Shown: positions 5,534 through 12,898 of the stretch, one piece after another
How positions within the stretch are numbered: position 1 is the stretch's first letter
How the letters are laid out: the number at the start of each line of letters is the position of its first letter
IMG/VR virus record: IMGVR_UViG_3300026094_000035
Coordinates: 1 to 25,280 of that record
DNA: 25,280 nt
Direction: 5' to 3' (one strand)
Source: a virus
Translations under genes and position numbers: made by a program
Notes under the pieces: generated by a model
Told to the model about the DNA's origin: nothing
Seen by the model: only the letters and a program-made list of their open reading frames with translations
The model's database searches: none

Positions 5534-8410
5534 TTAAACAAGTCCTGCTAATCGCTTAACTTCGTCTGTTTCATTAAAATTACGCATTCTGTCCATATCA
5601 TCAACATCACCACGTGTTTGAATTGGATCAGGAACATCAGACATCATGTCATTAATCTTGTCATAATCAACTTCTTCACTTGATCTAAATGCCTTCTCGG
5701 CTTCTTCTCTTTCTTCTTCGCTTCTCATTTGGTCAAGAATGACATCACGAACTTTTTCTCTATCAACAGAATCTCCCTCAAAATCATCTCCAACTTCGTT
5801 TTTAACAAGTTCAGTTGCTTTTTTGACTTCTTCTTCTGTTGCACCAATGTCATAGATGCCATTAGGGCCATAGAAATCTAAGACATAAGAATAAAATTCA
5901 TCCATAGTGCCTACAGCAGTATCTTCTTCTTCCTTCATAGAACGGAATGCTTTGTCACTGGCTTTTTTGATGGACGCCAGATCTTTTTTGTCTACAGACC
6001 CACCAAAAGAGTGCCCCATGACAAAATCGGACAACTGCTTTGCCTTGATGGTCTTTCTACCTTTTAACGCAGTAACCACTGCAACAGGGTCAAGACCCCC
6101 ATCTTTTAAGGCTGCTTTGACAACTGAGGGCTTCATCGAAATAGATTTAGATATAATTTCGACGGCTTCCTCTTTATCGGCGTTTGCTTTCTCGTCCAGA
6201 AGCTTGGAGAACTCTTCCTTAACCACATCCATTGGATTGTCGCCATCTTCAGCCTTGTCATAAGAATTTTTCTCACGGTTAAGACCGCCAGAAACAACAT
6301 CAAGCATATATTCCATATCCTGATATTTTTCTTCTGGGCTATTGCTGTAATCACTATCTTCTTCCATTGGCATATCATGTGCTTGAGTATGCATAAGATC
6401 TGGGTTATCTGTTGGTTCTTGGAACTGTACCTCACCATAACCGGGACTTGAGAAAAGTCCTGCATTGGATAGCAATCCAGCCAACTCGTCTGCCTCTTGT
6501 TCTGATGCGGTTACTGAAATGCTTCTGCTTTCTGGTTGTGTTGGATCAACGCTTACATTAATATCCATTGCTTCATTGAGTTCTTCATTTTGTGTAAGAA
6601 GAGAATCCTGCAGATCAGCAAACACAGAATCAACTTCGTCTCTTATAATTGTGTCTTTACCGCGTTTGTCTTTTTCAATGCTGGGTATTGCGTTGTAACC
6701 ATCCTTTTTCAACATATCTGCATATTTTTTAAGGGCCCTTTTATCTGAACCACCAAAGTTTTTACTCGCTCTTTCGAGTTTTTTAGCCGCATCTACTGGA
6801 GTTTTTACTTTGGCTTCATTGAGTTGTGAGCGGAATTTCTTTTCAAGTTCGCTTACTGTCTTGGATTCCGCCACCGAGGACTTCATTAAGAATGCACGTT
6901 TTGCTAAACGACGGTCGCCTTCCTCAAGTTCGCTGCCTTGCTTAACCCAATCAGCGTAGTTGTTTGCAGCATCTGTTGCTTCTTTTTCTGACTTGTATGG
7001 TCCTTCTACCTCGCCATCCACACTCTTATAAAACCAAGCAGAATCAAATTCTGAATCTTTGCTGTCTGCTTCTTCTTCTCCAAATATACTTCTCTTTTTA
7101 GTATCGCCAACTGGGGCAGACACTGCAGCAACACTGCCAGCAGAAGTGGTTTCATCAAGTTGTGCCCGGGCAATAGCAAGATCATCATAGCCATAAGTGT
7201 TCCGTAAAGCATTTCTTGCTTCTTCTGGTGTCATACCTGCACTCTCTGCAACTGTACTATCTTTCATAGCAGCCAAAAGGGTTTCTTCTTCTGTAAGACT
7301 GCCCTCGTTGACTGGCACACAATTTGGAACTTCTTCGCCGTCTTGCATTTTTGTGCCATATTGCTCATAGCCATCCCAGCAAGGATCGTCTTCGTCTTTT
7401 TCTGTTATCTCGTCTTCATTCGTGTTATTGTTAGATTGCTGGAAAGCAAAATCAGCAAACTTTTGAAACATTTCTTTTTTACCAATATTATCTTCTATCT
7501 TGGCTTTGTTTTTGTCGTTTACTGCGTTGTAAAGACTTACTATCGCATTTGCAGTTTGCATATCAACTTCTAGAGTCTCGCCATTATCAAATGTAATACG
7601 AGACATTTGTCTGTCATCTACGATATTACGAAGACGGTCAATAATGCCTTCTGTTAATTTGGTTTCATTCATTGTTCTATCCTTGTGTTTGGCTTCTGCA
7701 ACAGAATCCTCGTTTTCAATTTGTTTGATTTCAACATCACCTTCGTTGTCATCCATCCACTTTTCAGCAGACTTCATATTACGGAATGTTTTGGTAAATG
7801 ATTTACTATTCATTCCTTTGACGCCCTTGACAACAACTTTCTTTTCTGGATCAAGGTCTGACTGACGACTGGTTGCTTCATTCATTGTTCTATCTTCTAC
7901 TGGTCCCAAATACTTATTTGATAACTTTCTTATCATTCTTGTGTCACCAGCATCTATATATAGATCAAGTTTGTCTAACTCTCGCTCGGCATACTCGTCA
8001 CCTTGCTGAGCAGCATCTTGCATGGCCTGTCCCAGTGGTGTGTTATCCATACTAGTTGCTTCTAAACCAGCATAAGTTCCCAAGCCCAGCATAGTAGCCA
8101 ATGCTGCTTTCTTAAGCATATTTTCATTTAGTTCATCGTCTTCTAATAGACGCTGTTCAATATCACCAATAATAGTATTAAGAGAACTTTCTTCCATGAA
8201 ATCATCATCATCTGGAATTACTTCAATATCATCTTCACTAGCAAGTTCCATACCGCTTGGTGTTTTAACTTTGATTTTGCCATTTTCTTCACCATAGTAC
8301 ATACCAGTTTTATTCTGTGACTTGATATGAACGGCATCTCCTAACCCCAACTCATCAGATGACATAGTGTTTTCTTTAATTGTTTTAGAATTCTTAGATG
8401 TCTTTCTCAT
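5534..8410 (-). CDS. 958-aa modular acidic protein, candidate prohead polyprotein
   Basis: A mosaic of small modules joined by acidic linkers. In order: a KOW/SH3-like strand patch at about 20-66; a block shared with the 837-aa protein at 255-325; a PCWDGYEQYGTKM...PNCVPVNEG Cys module at 343-370; an EEARNALRNTYGYDD block at 397-410 (also paralogous to the 837-aa protein); an AWFYKSVDGEVEGPY block at 458-472; a helical block at 530-605; an ISVTASEQEADELAGLLSNAG block at 631-651; VVSGGLNREKNSYDKAEDGD at 705-724; a YSYVLDFYGPNGIYDIGATE domain at 840-859; and a C-terminal DEVKRLAGLV. Motifs of the type hydrophobic-x-Glu/(Ala, Ser, Gly, Thr) lie between modules, at 176, 237, 247, 252, 367, 387, 418, 513, 530 and 611. 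T4 prohead protease cleaves after such glutamates, so in vivo processing is plausible. No enzyme domain is recognised. Confidence 0.75.
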   Translation of the reverse strand: MRKTSKNSKTIKENTMSSDELGLGDAVHIKSQNKTGMYYGEENGKIKVKTPSGMELASEDDIEVIPDDDDFMEESSLNTIIGDIEQRLLEDDELNENMLKKAALATMLGLGTYAGLEATSMDNTPLGQAMQDAAQQGDEYAERELDKLDLYIDAGDTRMIRKLSNKYLGPVEDRTMNEATSRQSDLDPEKKVVVKGVKGMNSKSFTKTFRNMKSAEKWMDDNEGDVEIKQIENEDSVAEAKHKDRTMNETKLTEGIIDRLRNIVDDRQMSRITFDNGETLEVDMQTANAIVSLYNAVNDKNKAKIEDNIGKKEMFQKFADFAFQQSNNNTNEDEITEKDEDDPCWDGYEQYGTKMQDGEEVPNCVPVNEGSLTEEETLLAAMKDSTVAESAGMTPEEARNALRNTYGYDDLAIARAQLDETTSAGSVAAVSAPVGDTKKRSIFGEEEADSKDSEFDSAWFYKSVDGEVEGPYKSEKEATDAANNYADWVKQGSELEEGDRRLAKRAFLMKSSVAESKTVSELEKKFRSQLNEAKVKTPVDAAKKLERASKNFGGSDKRALKKYADMLKKDGYNAIPSIEKDKRGKDTIIRDEVDSVFADLQDSLLTQNEELNEAMDINVSVDPTQPESRSISVTASEQEADELAGLLSNAGLFSSPGYGEVQFQEPTDNPDLMHTQAHDMPMEEDSDYSNSPEEKYQDMEYMLDVVSGGLNREKNSYDKAEDGDNPMDVVKEEFSKLLDEKANADKEEAVEIISKSISMKPSVVKAALKDGGLDPVAVVTALKGRKTIKAKQLSDFVMGHSFGGSVDKKDLASIKKASDKAFRSMKEEEDTAVGTMDEFYSYVLDFYGPNGIYDIGATEEEVKKATELVKNEVGDDFEGDSVDREKVRDVILDQMRSEEEREEAEKAFRSSEEVDYDKINDMMSDVPDPIQTRGDVDDMDRMRNFNETDEVKRLAGLV
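7301..7399 (-). other. PNCVP-type Cys module inside the 958-aa protein
   Basis: Residues 338-370 contain PCWDGYEQYGTKM followed by VPNCVPVNEG. This short two-cysteine signature recurs in many marine phage proteins; its role is unknown. It ends in VNE/G, a potential prohead-protease site. Confidence 0.6.
7436..7648 (-). repeat. Shared module, copy in the 958-aa protein
   Basis: Residues 255-325 align with residues 15-90 of the neighbouring 837-aa protein. Shared elements are IDRLR-IVD, FDNGE, VDM-TA-AIV-L-NAVND, NKAKIED-IGK and ADFAF. A preceding LTE/G marks its left border. Confidence 0.9.
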
Positions 8411-8422
8411 AATATTTGCTCT

Positions 8423-10936
8423 TTATAGATAATCCGAAGATATTATGCTTGATTCTTCAAACTTATCATGTAATTTTTTTAATTCTCTATGAAATTCTTT
8501 AAGAAATTTTTTCTCATTATCACTTAAGTATGCAGCTATAGTTCCAGACGAATCCCGGAACAGATCCTGTAATGCCACAACTGAATCATTTACTGGCAAG
8601 AAAATAGCATCACTGAGTTTTTTCTCAAACTTTTCTCTATCTTGAAGAAGATCTTGCTTGATCTCTTCAGGATCTTTGTCGCCCTCTGTTGCTTTAAAAA
8701 GTGGTGAGGCTTGTGTTCTTTTGACTTGCTTGTCAACATCCCAATCACTTTTCTTGTTTTCATTTAGTTTGGGTGGATATTTTTTTGATTTTTTTCTATT
8801 TTCAGCCATATAATCCTCTTCACCACCAGCAAACATAGTACCTGTGCTCATTGGTGGTTGGCTTGCAGGGGTGCTCATCTCGGTGTTTGTTGTCATATCA
8901 GGAACGTCATCTTCTTCGGCACGACGGGTCCCTTCTATGTAAGCATAAATGGTTTCTATTGCACGATGTACTTTTGCTATTTTATTCTGATACCACTCAG
9001 GAATTGGTGTTCCGGCTGAAATACACTTAAGAACATCTTCTGCTGCGTATTTCATAAAGGAAAGTTGTGTTCTTGCCATACCACTTGCAGCTTCAGGTCC
9101 ATAATCAGAACCAACATAGCCCTCTGAGATTGGACCGCACATTTGACGCTTGAGACGGCTTCCTTCCATATAACTATGAATGCCTTGCATATCTTGGTGA
9201 GCAGAACTTATTTTATTCTGCAACCAGTCTGGCATATGGTACCCCGCTCTCATGGCTTCTTTGATTTCACTAATAGCATATACCAAATAGTGAATTTGTG
9301 TCTCTGCCATCTCTGATCCAGCCTGTGGTCCATAATCATCAGGATCTTGCATTGCCTTGTCCATCATTGGGGGCTGGTTCATCATGTCCATATCCATATC
9401 TTGCTCATCCAATGGCGATGCTATGTCAGTTTGAATAGCATTTCTACGAGCATGAAGATACTCATCTGTAGAATCTACTTCTCCATCATTATTAATATCT
9501 TTGTCTTTACGGCGTTTAAATGGCATACGAGCTTGCTTTGCATCTACTGGATCTAAATCATCATCAAGTTTTTCAGCAGTACTCTTATCCATTTTTACAG
9601 GATAGGTTTTTCCATCAAATTCAAATTCTTTTTTACCTGCTTTAGCAGCTTCAGCAGCGGCTTGATTGAATGCATTTTCATCAAGACTATCTTCATCTAT
9701 TAGACCCAAATCCTTTGAATATAATTTGTCAATCATTTTTTTGGCTTGGGCTTTTGTCAAACCATCTTTAACCATATCTTGACGACTTCCTGTTTCACCA
9801 ACAGTCCATATTGTATATCTGCCCTCGCTATTTTTTTCTGCTTTATAATCTTTAGCTTCATCAACTTTTTCAGGTAATCCTGCGTGCTTGGTGCCAGCAA
9901 AATCTTCTAATTCTTTCTTTGTCATAGAATCATACATTTCTTTTGAAGCACCTTGTAATTCAGAAACCGGTGTTTCACCTCTTTTGGCTGCTAATGCAGC
10001 ACCAGCAGCTTGCTGTTGGTCTTTAGAAACAGATTTTTCATTGATTGACTCTTTCTTTTCTTTCTTTGAGATTGCGATGGCTGCTTGTTGTGCTTGACTT
10101 TTACTGTGTTTGCCTTCATTGGCTGTCTTTTTTAATTTCGTTATTTGAGCATCGGTGTAACCAAATTTATTTTTTAACATTTTTTCGGCTTCTTCCTCTG
10201 ATGGCCCACCTAAAAGTGCTTTATCTGGATTTTTGACCGTATCTTTGGCAATTTTTTCTTGGTGCTTGCTGGGAACATCTTTGCCTTCATTGAATTTAAT
10301 ATCAGAAACAGGCATTACTTTTGCTTTTGGTGCTTTGTAGTTTTTGCCCTCGTCACTTTTAAAGAAAACATATCCGTTCTCTTCTTTCATAACAACACCA
10401 GAAATACCAGCACCACCTTTCTTTCCAACACCAGCGTGTACACGAGTTCCCGCTTCAAATTCTTTTTGTTCTAAGATAGGATTATTCTTGGTAAATTTAA
10501 CACTATATGCAGTTTCGCCAATGCCCGGCTTGTTGATAAGGATATATGGCTGGTCTTTGATTGTTATTCTGCTTGATTTTGGCTTAGCACCATATGCACT
10601 TTCTGTCATCTTGACAGTTTCGGTGTCATCATTTATTAACACATCACCACGACCACTTTGTGCATTTTCTTTTAGATTAGAAAAAGCAAAGTCAGCAATT
10701 TTGTAAAACATTTCTTTACTTTTGCCAATAGTATCTTCTATTTTGGCTTTATTTTGGTCATTAACTGCATTATGAAGATTCACAATTGCACTGGCAGTAA
10801 ACATATCCACTGTCATTGATTCGCCATTGTCAAATTGCACACGTCTTGCATCGTTGTTATCAACAATGTAGCGAAGTCTGTCAATAGTATCTTCTTTTAG
10901 TGTTGGCTTTTTTGTTATGAAATCCTGTTTATTCAT
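8423..10936 (-). CDS. 837-aa modular acidic protein, candidate prohead polyprotein
   Basis: A mosaic protein paralogous in parts to its 958-aa neighbour. In order: the shared block at 15-90; a KOW-like patch at 160-208; an EEAEKMLKNKFGYTDAQI block at 248-265; an SKSQAQQAAIAISKKEK block at 278-294; a DUF3008-like block at 303-360 (QQQAAGAALAAKRG, then LQGASKEMYDSM, then HAGLPEKV); AAEAAKAGKKEFEFDGKTYP at 427-446; a dockerin-like calcium loop at 480-491; two tandem helical repeats at 534-594 and 611-671; and a coiled C terminus at 755-830. Candidate gp21-type cleavage motifs include MTE/S 110, FNE/G 215, VDE/A 358 and ISE/G 603. The ATG has a strong AAGGA ribosome site 7 nt upstream. The stop lies 12 nt before the next gene. 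No catalytic motif is seen. Confidence 0.75.
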   Translation of the reverse strand: MNKQDFITKKPTLKEDTIDRLRYIVDNNDARRVQFDNGESMTVDMFTASAIVNLHNAVNDQNKAKIEDTIGKSKEMFYKIADFAFSNLKENAQSGRGDVLINDDTETVKMTESAYGAKPKSSRITIKDQPYILINKPGIGETAYSVKFTKNNPILEQKEFEAGTRVHAGVGKKGGAGISGVVMKEENGYVFFKSDEGKNYKAPKAKVMPVSDIKFNEGKDVPSKHQEKIAKDTVKNPDKALLGGPSEEEAEKMLKNKFGYTDAQITKLKKTANEGKHSKSQAQQAAIAISKKEKKESINEKSVSKDQQQAAGAALAAKRGETPVSELQGASKEMYDSMTKKELEDFAGTKHAGLPEKVDEAKDYKAEKNSEGRYTIWTVGETGSRQDMVKDGLTKAQAKKMIDKLYSKDLGLIDEDSLDENAFNQAAAEAAKAGKKEFEFDGKTYPVKMDKSTAEKLDDDLDPVDAKQARMPFKRRKDKDINNDGEVDSTDEYLHARRNAIQTDIASPLDEQDMDMDMMNQPPMMDKAMQDPDDYGPQAGSEMAETQIHYLVYAISEIKEAMRAGYHMPDWLQNKISSAHQDMQGIHSYMEGSRLKRQMCGPISEGYVGSDYGPEAASGMARTQLSFMKYAAEDVLKCISAGTPIPEWYQNKIAKVHRAIETIYAYIEGTRRAEEDDVPDMTTNTEMSTPASQPPMSTGTMFAGGEEDYMAENRKKSKKYPPKLNENKKSDWDVDKQVKRTQASPLFKATEGDKDPEEIKQDLLQDREKFEKKLSDAIFLPVNDSVVALQDLFRDSSGTIAAYLSDNEKKFLKEFHRELKKLHDKFEESSIISSDYL
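8924..9337 (-). repeat. Two tandem helical repeats in the 837-aa protein
   Basis: Residues 534-594 (9155-9337) and 611-671 (8924-9106) align along their length: DYGP-A-S-MA-TQ, then A-Y or AAE helices, then P-W-QNKI, H--I--I and Y-EG-R. The link between them is GPISEGYVGS, which carries an ISE/G candidate cleavage site. The family resembles helical modules common in marine myovirus proteins. Confidence 0.85.
9857..10030 (-). other. DUF3008-like block inside the 837-aa protein
   Basis: Residues 303-360 resemble a small bacterial family that I recall as DUF3008, normally a free-standing protein of about 60-70 residues. Shared features are a QQ-AAGAALAAKRG start, a GASK-MY-SM centre and an ELE-FA-TKH-GLPEK end. 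The family name is from memory; the block boundary ends at VDE/A. Confidence 0.55.
10667..10894 (-). repeat. Shared module, copy in the 837-aa protein
   Basis: Residues 15-90 are the counterpart of residues 255-325 of the 958-aa protein. Here the module stands almost at the N terminus, right after the peptide PTLKEDT. Confidence 0.9.
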
Positions 10937-10945
10937 TCTTTGTCC

Positions 10946-11512
10946 TTATCGTGCAAAGCTCTTTGGTTCCGGTCTCTTATTAGTTCCGGGTATAGCACTA
11001 TCGGTGCCTTGCTCAAGATCGTTAGTAGTTTGTGCTGGGTCAGTTTTACCACCTGCAATTTCAAATTTGGCATCACTTGCTGAGTTTTTTATAACTTCGT
11101 CTGTGGTATCATATTCTGCATCTGGTGGCGTTGGATAATCCTTTTCTAAAACTGGACTTTCTTCACGCTTTTCAAATTCATCAGATACAGTATCGTCATA
11201 ATCAGGGGTCATCATACGGAAATGATTCGGATTGCCGCCCATTTCACGCCACATTTCAGTAACCTCCTGTGAAGAAGCAGGGTAAGAAAATTCAACATCA
11301 ATGATATGAACTTCTTCATTATTCAGTTCAGGAAACCCTGCTGGTGATTTCATAACAGGAGTTTTCTTGGGTTCGGACATTTTAACTAAGTCATAGCGTT
11401 CAAGACGCTTTTCTAACTCATCGACTTTGTCCTTGTCTAACTCACCCGCAATCTTAATGCGATACTGAAAAGTTTGTTTGCTTTCAGCAAGATAATCTAC
11501 AAATGTTTTCAT
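10946..11512 (-). CDS. Probable capsid-targeted internal protein
   Basis: 188 aa. The first eleven residues, MKTFVDYLAES, closely match the T4 internal-protein capsid-targeting sequence that I recall as MKTYQEFIAE followed by cleavage after Glu. Behind it is a compact alpha/beta domain at about 15-100 (FQYRIKIAGEL, a DELEKRLERYD helix, VHIIDVEFSYP, then EVTEMWREMGGNPNHFR), recognisable in many marine T4-like phages but of unknown function. The last 80 residues are acidic and low-complexity, with VLE/K near 129 as a possible second cleavage site. The gene has its own late-type promoter (AATAAATA, 11531-11538) and an AGGA ribosome site, and begins the run into the two large modular proteins. 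Packaging in the head is inferred from the N terminus. Confidence 0.75.
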   Translation of the reverse strand: MKTFVDYLAESKQTFQYRIKIAGELDKDKVDELEKRLERYDLVKMSEPKKTPVMKSPAGFPELNNEEVHIIDVEFSYPASSQEVTEMWREMGGNPNHFRMMTPDYDDTVSDEFEKREESPVLEKDYPTPPDAEYDTTDEVIKNSASDAKFEIAGGKTDPAQTTNDLEQGTDSAIPGTNKRPEPKSFAR

Positions 11513-11530
11513 AATTCTGATCCTATAAGG

Positions 11531-11538
11531 TATTTATT
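11531..11538 (-). promoter_or_regulatory. T4-type late promoter for the 188-aa gene
   Basis: AATAAATA on the minus strand matches the T4 late -10 TATAAATA at 7 of 8 positions. The predicted start near 11525 leaves a short leader holding AGGA 8 nt before the ATG. It lies in the 34-nt gap after gp16. Confidence 0.6.
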
Positions 11539-11546
11539 ATGAACAG

Positions 11547-12080
11547 CTAATCTTTGGTATTGCTGTCATCACCATCTTTGTTTAATAATTTTTCTAATAA
11601 TTGGTTACGATCAAGAACAACGCCAGTGCCACGCTCTGTTTCTTCATCTTCATTTTTTTGAGCCTGTTGATCCAATCGCATTTTCTTCAATTGTAAATCA
11701 ATAGTCTTTAACTTCTTGTTTATCTTAGCATTTTTTGCTGTAACCGCATGGCCCAGCATAGTGCTTGCTACTGAGAATATGTCTGCCGCATAGCGACTAT
11801 CAACATTCATACCCAAGTCCATAAGGTCATCAAAGCTGGAGGTTGCTTTATCGCTTAACTCGTCCATTTCCTTGTCGCTGGCCTCAAGACCACGCACTGC
11901 TGGTAATGCTTCTTCAATCTTGTCTAATTCACCCAAAGAGGTTGATATAGTTAATTGAGAATCATCTGAAGCGTTTGTATCTTCAGACTCATCAGTTCTG
12001 TCTTCAGACACCTCAGACTTTTTTTGATCTTTACTATCGTCTTGAGGCAAATTTAGTAATTGTTCTAATTTTTTAGTCAT
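11547..12080 (-). CDS. 16: Terminase small subunit, gp16-like
   Basis: 177 aa, acidic N-terminal third, then helices. The layout matches T4-type gp16: a start with KLEQLLNLP, an LPAVRGLE patch, a helix pair at about 80-115 (SFDDLMDLGMNVDSRYAADIF, then VASTMLGHAVTAKNAK), a long basic coiled segment KKLKTIDLQLKKMRLD near 120-136, and a short VVLDRNQLLEKLL motif at the end. T4 gp16 assembles with the large terminase gp17 and starts headful packaging. gp17 is not in this window. The gene follows gp4 by 18 nt. It has no Shine-Dalgarno, but CTAAATA lies 6 nt before its ATG. The assignment rests on layout and remembered marine homologues, not on an alignment. Confidence 0.6.
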   Translation of the reverse strand: MTKKLEQLLNLPQDDSKDQKKSEVSEDRTDESEDTNASDDSQLTISTSLGELDKIEEALPAVRGLEASDKEMDELSDKATSSFDDLMDLGMNVDSRYAADIFSVASTMLGHAVTAKNAKINKKLKTIDLQLKKMRLDQQAQKNEDEETERGTGVVLDRNQLLEKLLNKDGDDSNTKD

Positions 12081-12086
12081 TACAAC

Positions 12087-12093
12087 TATTTAG
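12087..12093 (-). promoter_or_regulatory. Possible late -10 element adjacent to gp16 start
   Basis: CTAAATA on the minus strand, 6 nt before ATG 12080, in the gap after the gp4 stop. By T4 spacing, transcription would begin at or next to the start codon, giving a leaderless mRNA. The gene has no Shine-Dalgarno. Confidence 0.4.
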
Positions 12094-12098
12094 GCGAA

Positions 12099-12533
12099 CT
12101 ACCTTTTACCTTGGTGGAAAATTTGGTCTTCATTTACTACGCGGAAGGTCATACCATTTTTTCTACACCATCGAGTGGCCTGATCCCACTTTGCCATGTT
12201 AACCGCAACAGCAGCACGATCTCTTGTACTCATTCTTTCTGTCATCATACTTTGTTTTTTGGGTTTGATTTCTATTATCTCGGCTTTTATGTTGCCGTTT
12301 TTATCTTGGTATGAAACAAAAAAATCTGGAACATATCGCGACATTTTACCAGTCAGCGGATTTCTATATGGTATTGCTATCGCTTCACTTGCCCATTGTA
12401 GAATATTGTCATTAGTATCGCAGAAACGCATAAATGCGTGTTCCCACGATGAACGATACTGTGGAGTATGATTACCAACATATTTGTCAGGGTTAATAAT
12501 TTGATATTTTCCCTGTGCAAACTTCTTAGTCAT
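12099..12533 (-). CDS. 4: Head completion nuclease-fold protein, gp4-like
   Basis: 144 aa, close to the 150 of T4 gp4. The order of motifs fits the family: NPDKYVGN near 14-21, YRSSWEHAFMRFCDTN (26-41), ILQWASEAIAIPYRNP (44-59), YVPDFFV (67-73), EIIEIKP (85-91) and MAKWDQATRWC near 113-123. Glu31, Asp70, Glu88 and Lys90 make a PD-(D/E)xK-type nuclease site, as in TnsA-like N-terminal domains. In T4, gp4 acts with gp50 and gp65 to finish filled heads before tail joining. Its ATG overlaps the 119-aa gene by ATGA, and gp16 follows. Confidence 0.85.
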   Translation of the reverse strand: MTKKFAQGKYQIINPDKYVGNHTPQYRSSWEHAFMRFCDTNDNILQWASEAIAIPYRNPLTGKMSRYVPDFFVSYQDKNGNIKAEIIEIKPKKQSMMTERMSTRDRAAVAVNMAKWDQATRWCRKNGMTFRVVNEDQIFHQGKR

Positions 12534-12889
12534 GCCCGGATGTTACGTGCTACTCCAACTGGCGGCACCAATTGTGCGGACACGCCCAAATATGTTGATT
12601 TATTTCTGATAGTGTTTAAATAAAAAGCCAAAAGAACTGGTATTTGTTCATCAGAACTCTTTTCAAATTCTTCTAATAATGAATCAATAGAACGTTGATT
12701 GGTGTCTGCTACTCTGAACAATTCTGCTGTAAAAGATGCTGCCGGTTTTTCTGCTTGAAATCTTTTCTTAAAGAAACTAAAGACTCTGTCATATTGATTA
12801 GCATCTACATTAACAGAGTATTCCCGAAACGCATCTTGTACTCTTGCAGCGTTATCAATTCGTGGATTACGGTCATTTACTGAATTCAT
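12530..12889 (-). CDS. Conserved marine-phage protein next to gp4
   Basis: 119 aa, mostly helical. Visible blocks are ANQYDRVFSFFKKRF near 35-49, a central helix with RVADTNQRSIDSLLEEF at about 64-80, and a C-terminal LLAFYLNTIRNKSTYLGVS stretch near 90-108. I recognise the pattern (YD-VFSFFKK, then AYY-N--R---T-LGV) from marine T4-like phages, where it sits in the late tail/head region; no function is known to me. It lies 9 nt after the tube-domain protein and overlaps gp4 by ATGA, so it is probably made together with them. Confidence 0.65.
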   Translation of the reverse strand: MNSVNDRNPRIDNAARVQDAFREYSVNVDANQYDRVFSFFKKRFQAEKPAASFTAELFRVADTNQRSIDSLLEEFEKSSDEQIPVLLAFYLNTIRNKSTYLGVSAQLVPPVGVARNIRA

Positions 12890-12898
12890 TGTACCAAT

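Noticed and set aside
5532-5541. TTG start nine bases upstream for the 233-aa protein
   Set aside because: The AGGA site is only 2 nt from that TTG but about 11 nt from the ATG at 5532, and the extra residues add nothing recognisable.
5907-6263. 118-aa plus-strand open frame
   Set aside because: Antisense of the 958-aa gene; composition follows the coding strand opposite.
10344-10706. 120-aa plus-strand open frame
   Set aside because: Antisense of the 837-aa gene; no recognisable motif or start signal.
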